This document shows, in pieces, positions 5,577 through 5,654 of a stretch of DNA of 5,654 nucleotides. Source of the DNA: an uncultured Collinsella sp. (GTDB lineage Bacteria; Actinomycetota; Coriobacteriia; Coriobacteriales; Coriobacteriaceae); the NCBI GenBank assembly GCA_900547805.1, contig URIE01000111.1:1-5654 (forward strand). The letters run 5' to 3'. The notes beneath the pieces were generated by a model. The model saw only the letters and a list, made by a program, of their open reading frames with translations. It searched no databases and had not been told where the DNA came from. A program made the position numbers and the translations under genes. The first letter of the stretch is position 1. Every line of letters begins with the position of its first letter.

Positions 5577-5654
5577 TCTATCCCGTCGTCCCGAGGGGCG
5601 GGGCATAAGGTCGCCTGCTCAGACAGTCCTGACTCGCACGGAGAGCACATTAAG
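5577..5654 (-). other. Upstream leader of the serine dehydratase gene; no clear promoter or riboswitch seen
   Basis: I find no convincing -10/-35 pair in this stretch. Read on the minus strand it has only short self-complementary pieces, such as TCAG/CTGA around GACTGT and CCCG/CGGG around CCCCT, too short to call a structured RNA. The promoter may lie beyond the window edge, or the gene may be cotranscribed with something upstream. Confidence 0.4.

Noticed and set aside
5565..5606. A 14-residue N-terminal extension of the serine dehydratase from the ATG at 5606
   Set aside because: No good ribosome binding site and an Arg/Pro-rich sequence unlike the family start; the ATG at 5564 has AGGAG five bases upstream.
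5577..5654. Possible glycine riboswitch ahead of the serine dehydratase, suggested by TCAGGACTGTCTGAGC on the minus strand and GGAGAG on the plus strand
   Set aside because: The pieces do not assemble into the conserved aptamer core, the two hints are on opposite strands, and the visible leader is too short.
1..5654. A novel defence or other undescribed multi-gene system
   Set aside because: All four genes belong to well-known housekeeping or envelope families, there are no mobile-element, repeat-array or toxin-antitoxin signatures, and the serine dehydratase is separated from the rest by a terminator.

Overview
The window looks like an ordinary chromosomal segment of a high-GC Gram-positive bacterium. 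My best guess is a gut actinobacterium of the class Coriobacteriia (Collinsella/Olsenella-like). That guess rests on the G+C-rich coding sequence, strong AGGAG-type ribosome binding sites, a membrane-anchored L,D-transpeptidase with a long disordered cytoplasmic N-terminus, and an iron-sulfur serine dehydratase of the anaerobe type. No marker gene fixes the taxon. All four genes lie on the minus strand, so the biological reading order runs from the right end of the window to the left.

From right to left: (i) a short leader (5565-5654) without a recognisable promoter; (ii) a complete single-chain L-serine ammonia-lyase (3957-5564) with the order beta (substrate-binding) domain, ACT domain, alpha (Fe-S catalytic) domain; (iii) a strong intrinsic terminator (3911-3940) that ends this unit; (iv) a promoter with a perfect TATAAT box, then a membrane-anchored YkuD-type L,D-transpeptidase (2092-3807); (v) a short intergenic stretch with a perfect 9-bp inverted repeat touching a second perfect TATAAT box; (vi) a HlyD/MacA-like membrane-fusion (adaptor) protein (526-1959); (vii) a MacB/LolD-type ABC ATPase (1-526), cut by the window edge, whose ATG overlaps the adaptor's stop codon (TAATG).

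The adaptor and ATPase clearly form one operon, and an FtsX/MacB-like permease is expected just beyond position 1. Together they would make a tripartite-like exporter or cell-envelope ABC system in a monoderm cell. The L,D-transpeptidase forms 3-3 (or related) peptidoglycan cross-links outside the membrane and may have its own transcript. The serine dehydratase converts L-serine to pyruvate and ammonia in the cytoplasm and has no evident functional link to its neighbours.

I found no mobile element, CRISPR array, RNA gene or evidently new system. The observations most worth checking are the inverted repeat at the adaptor promoter, the three-cysteine tail of the serine dehydratase, and the threonine-containing cytoplasmic N-termini of the two membrane proteins.
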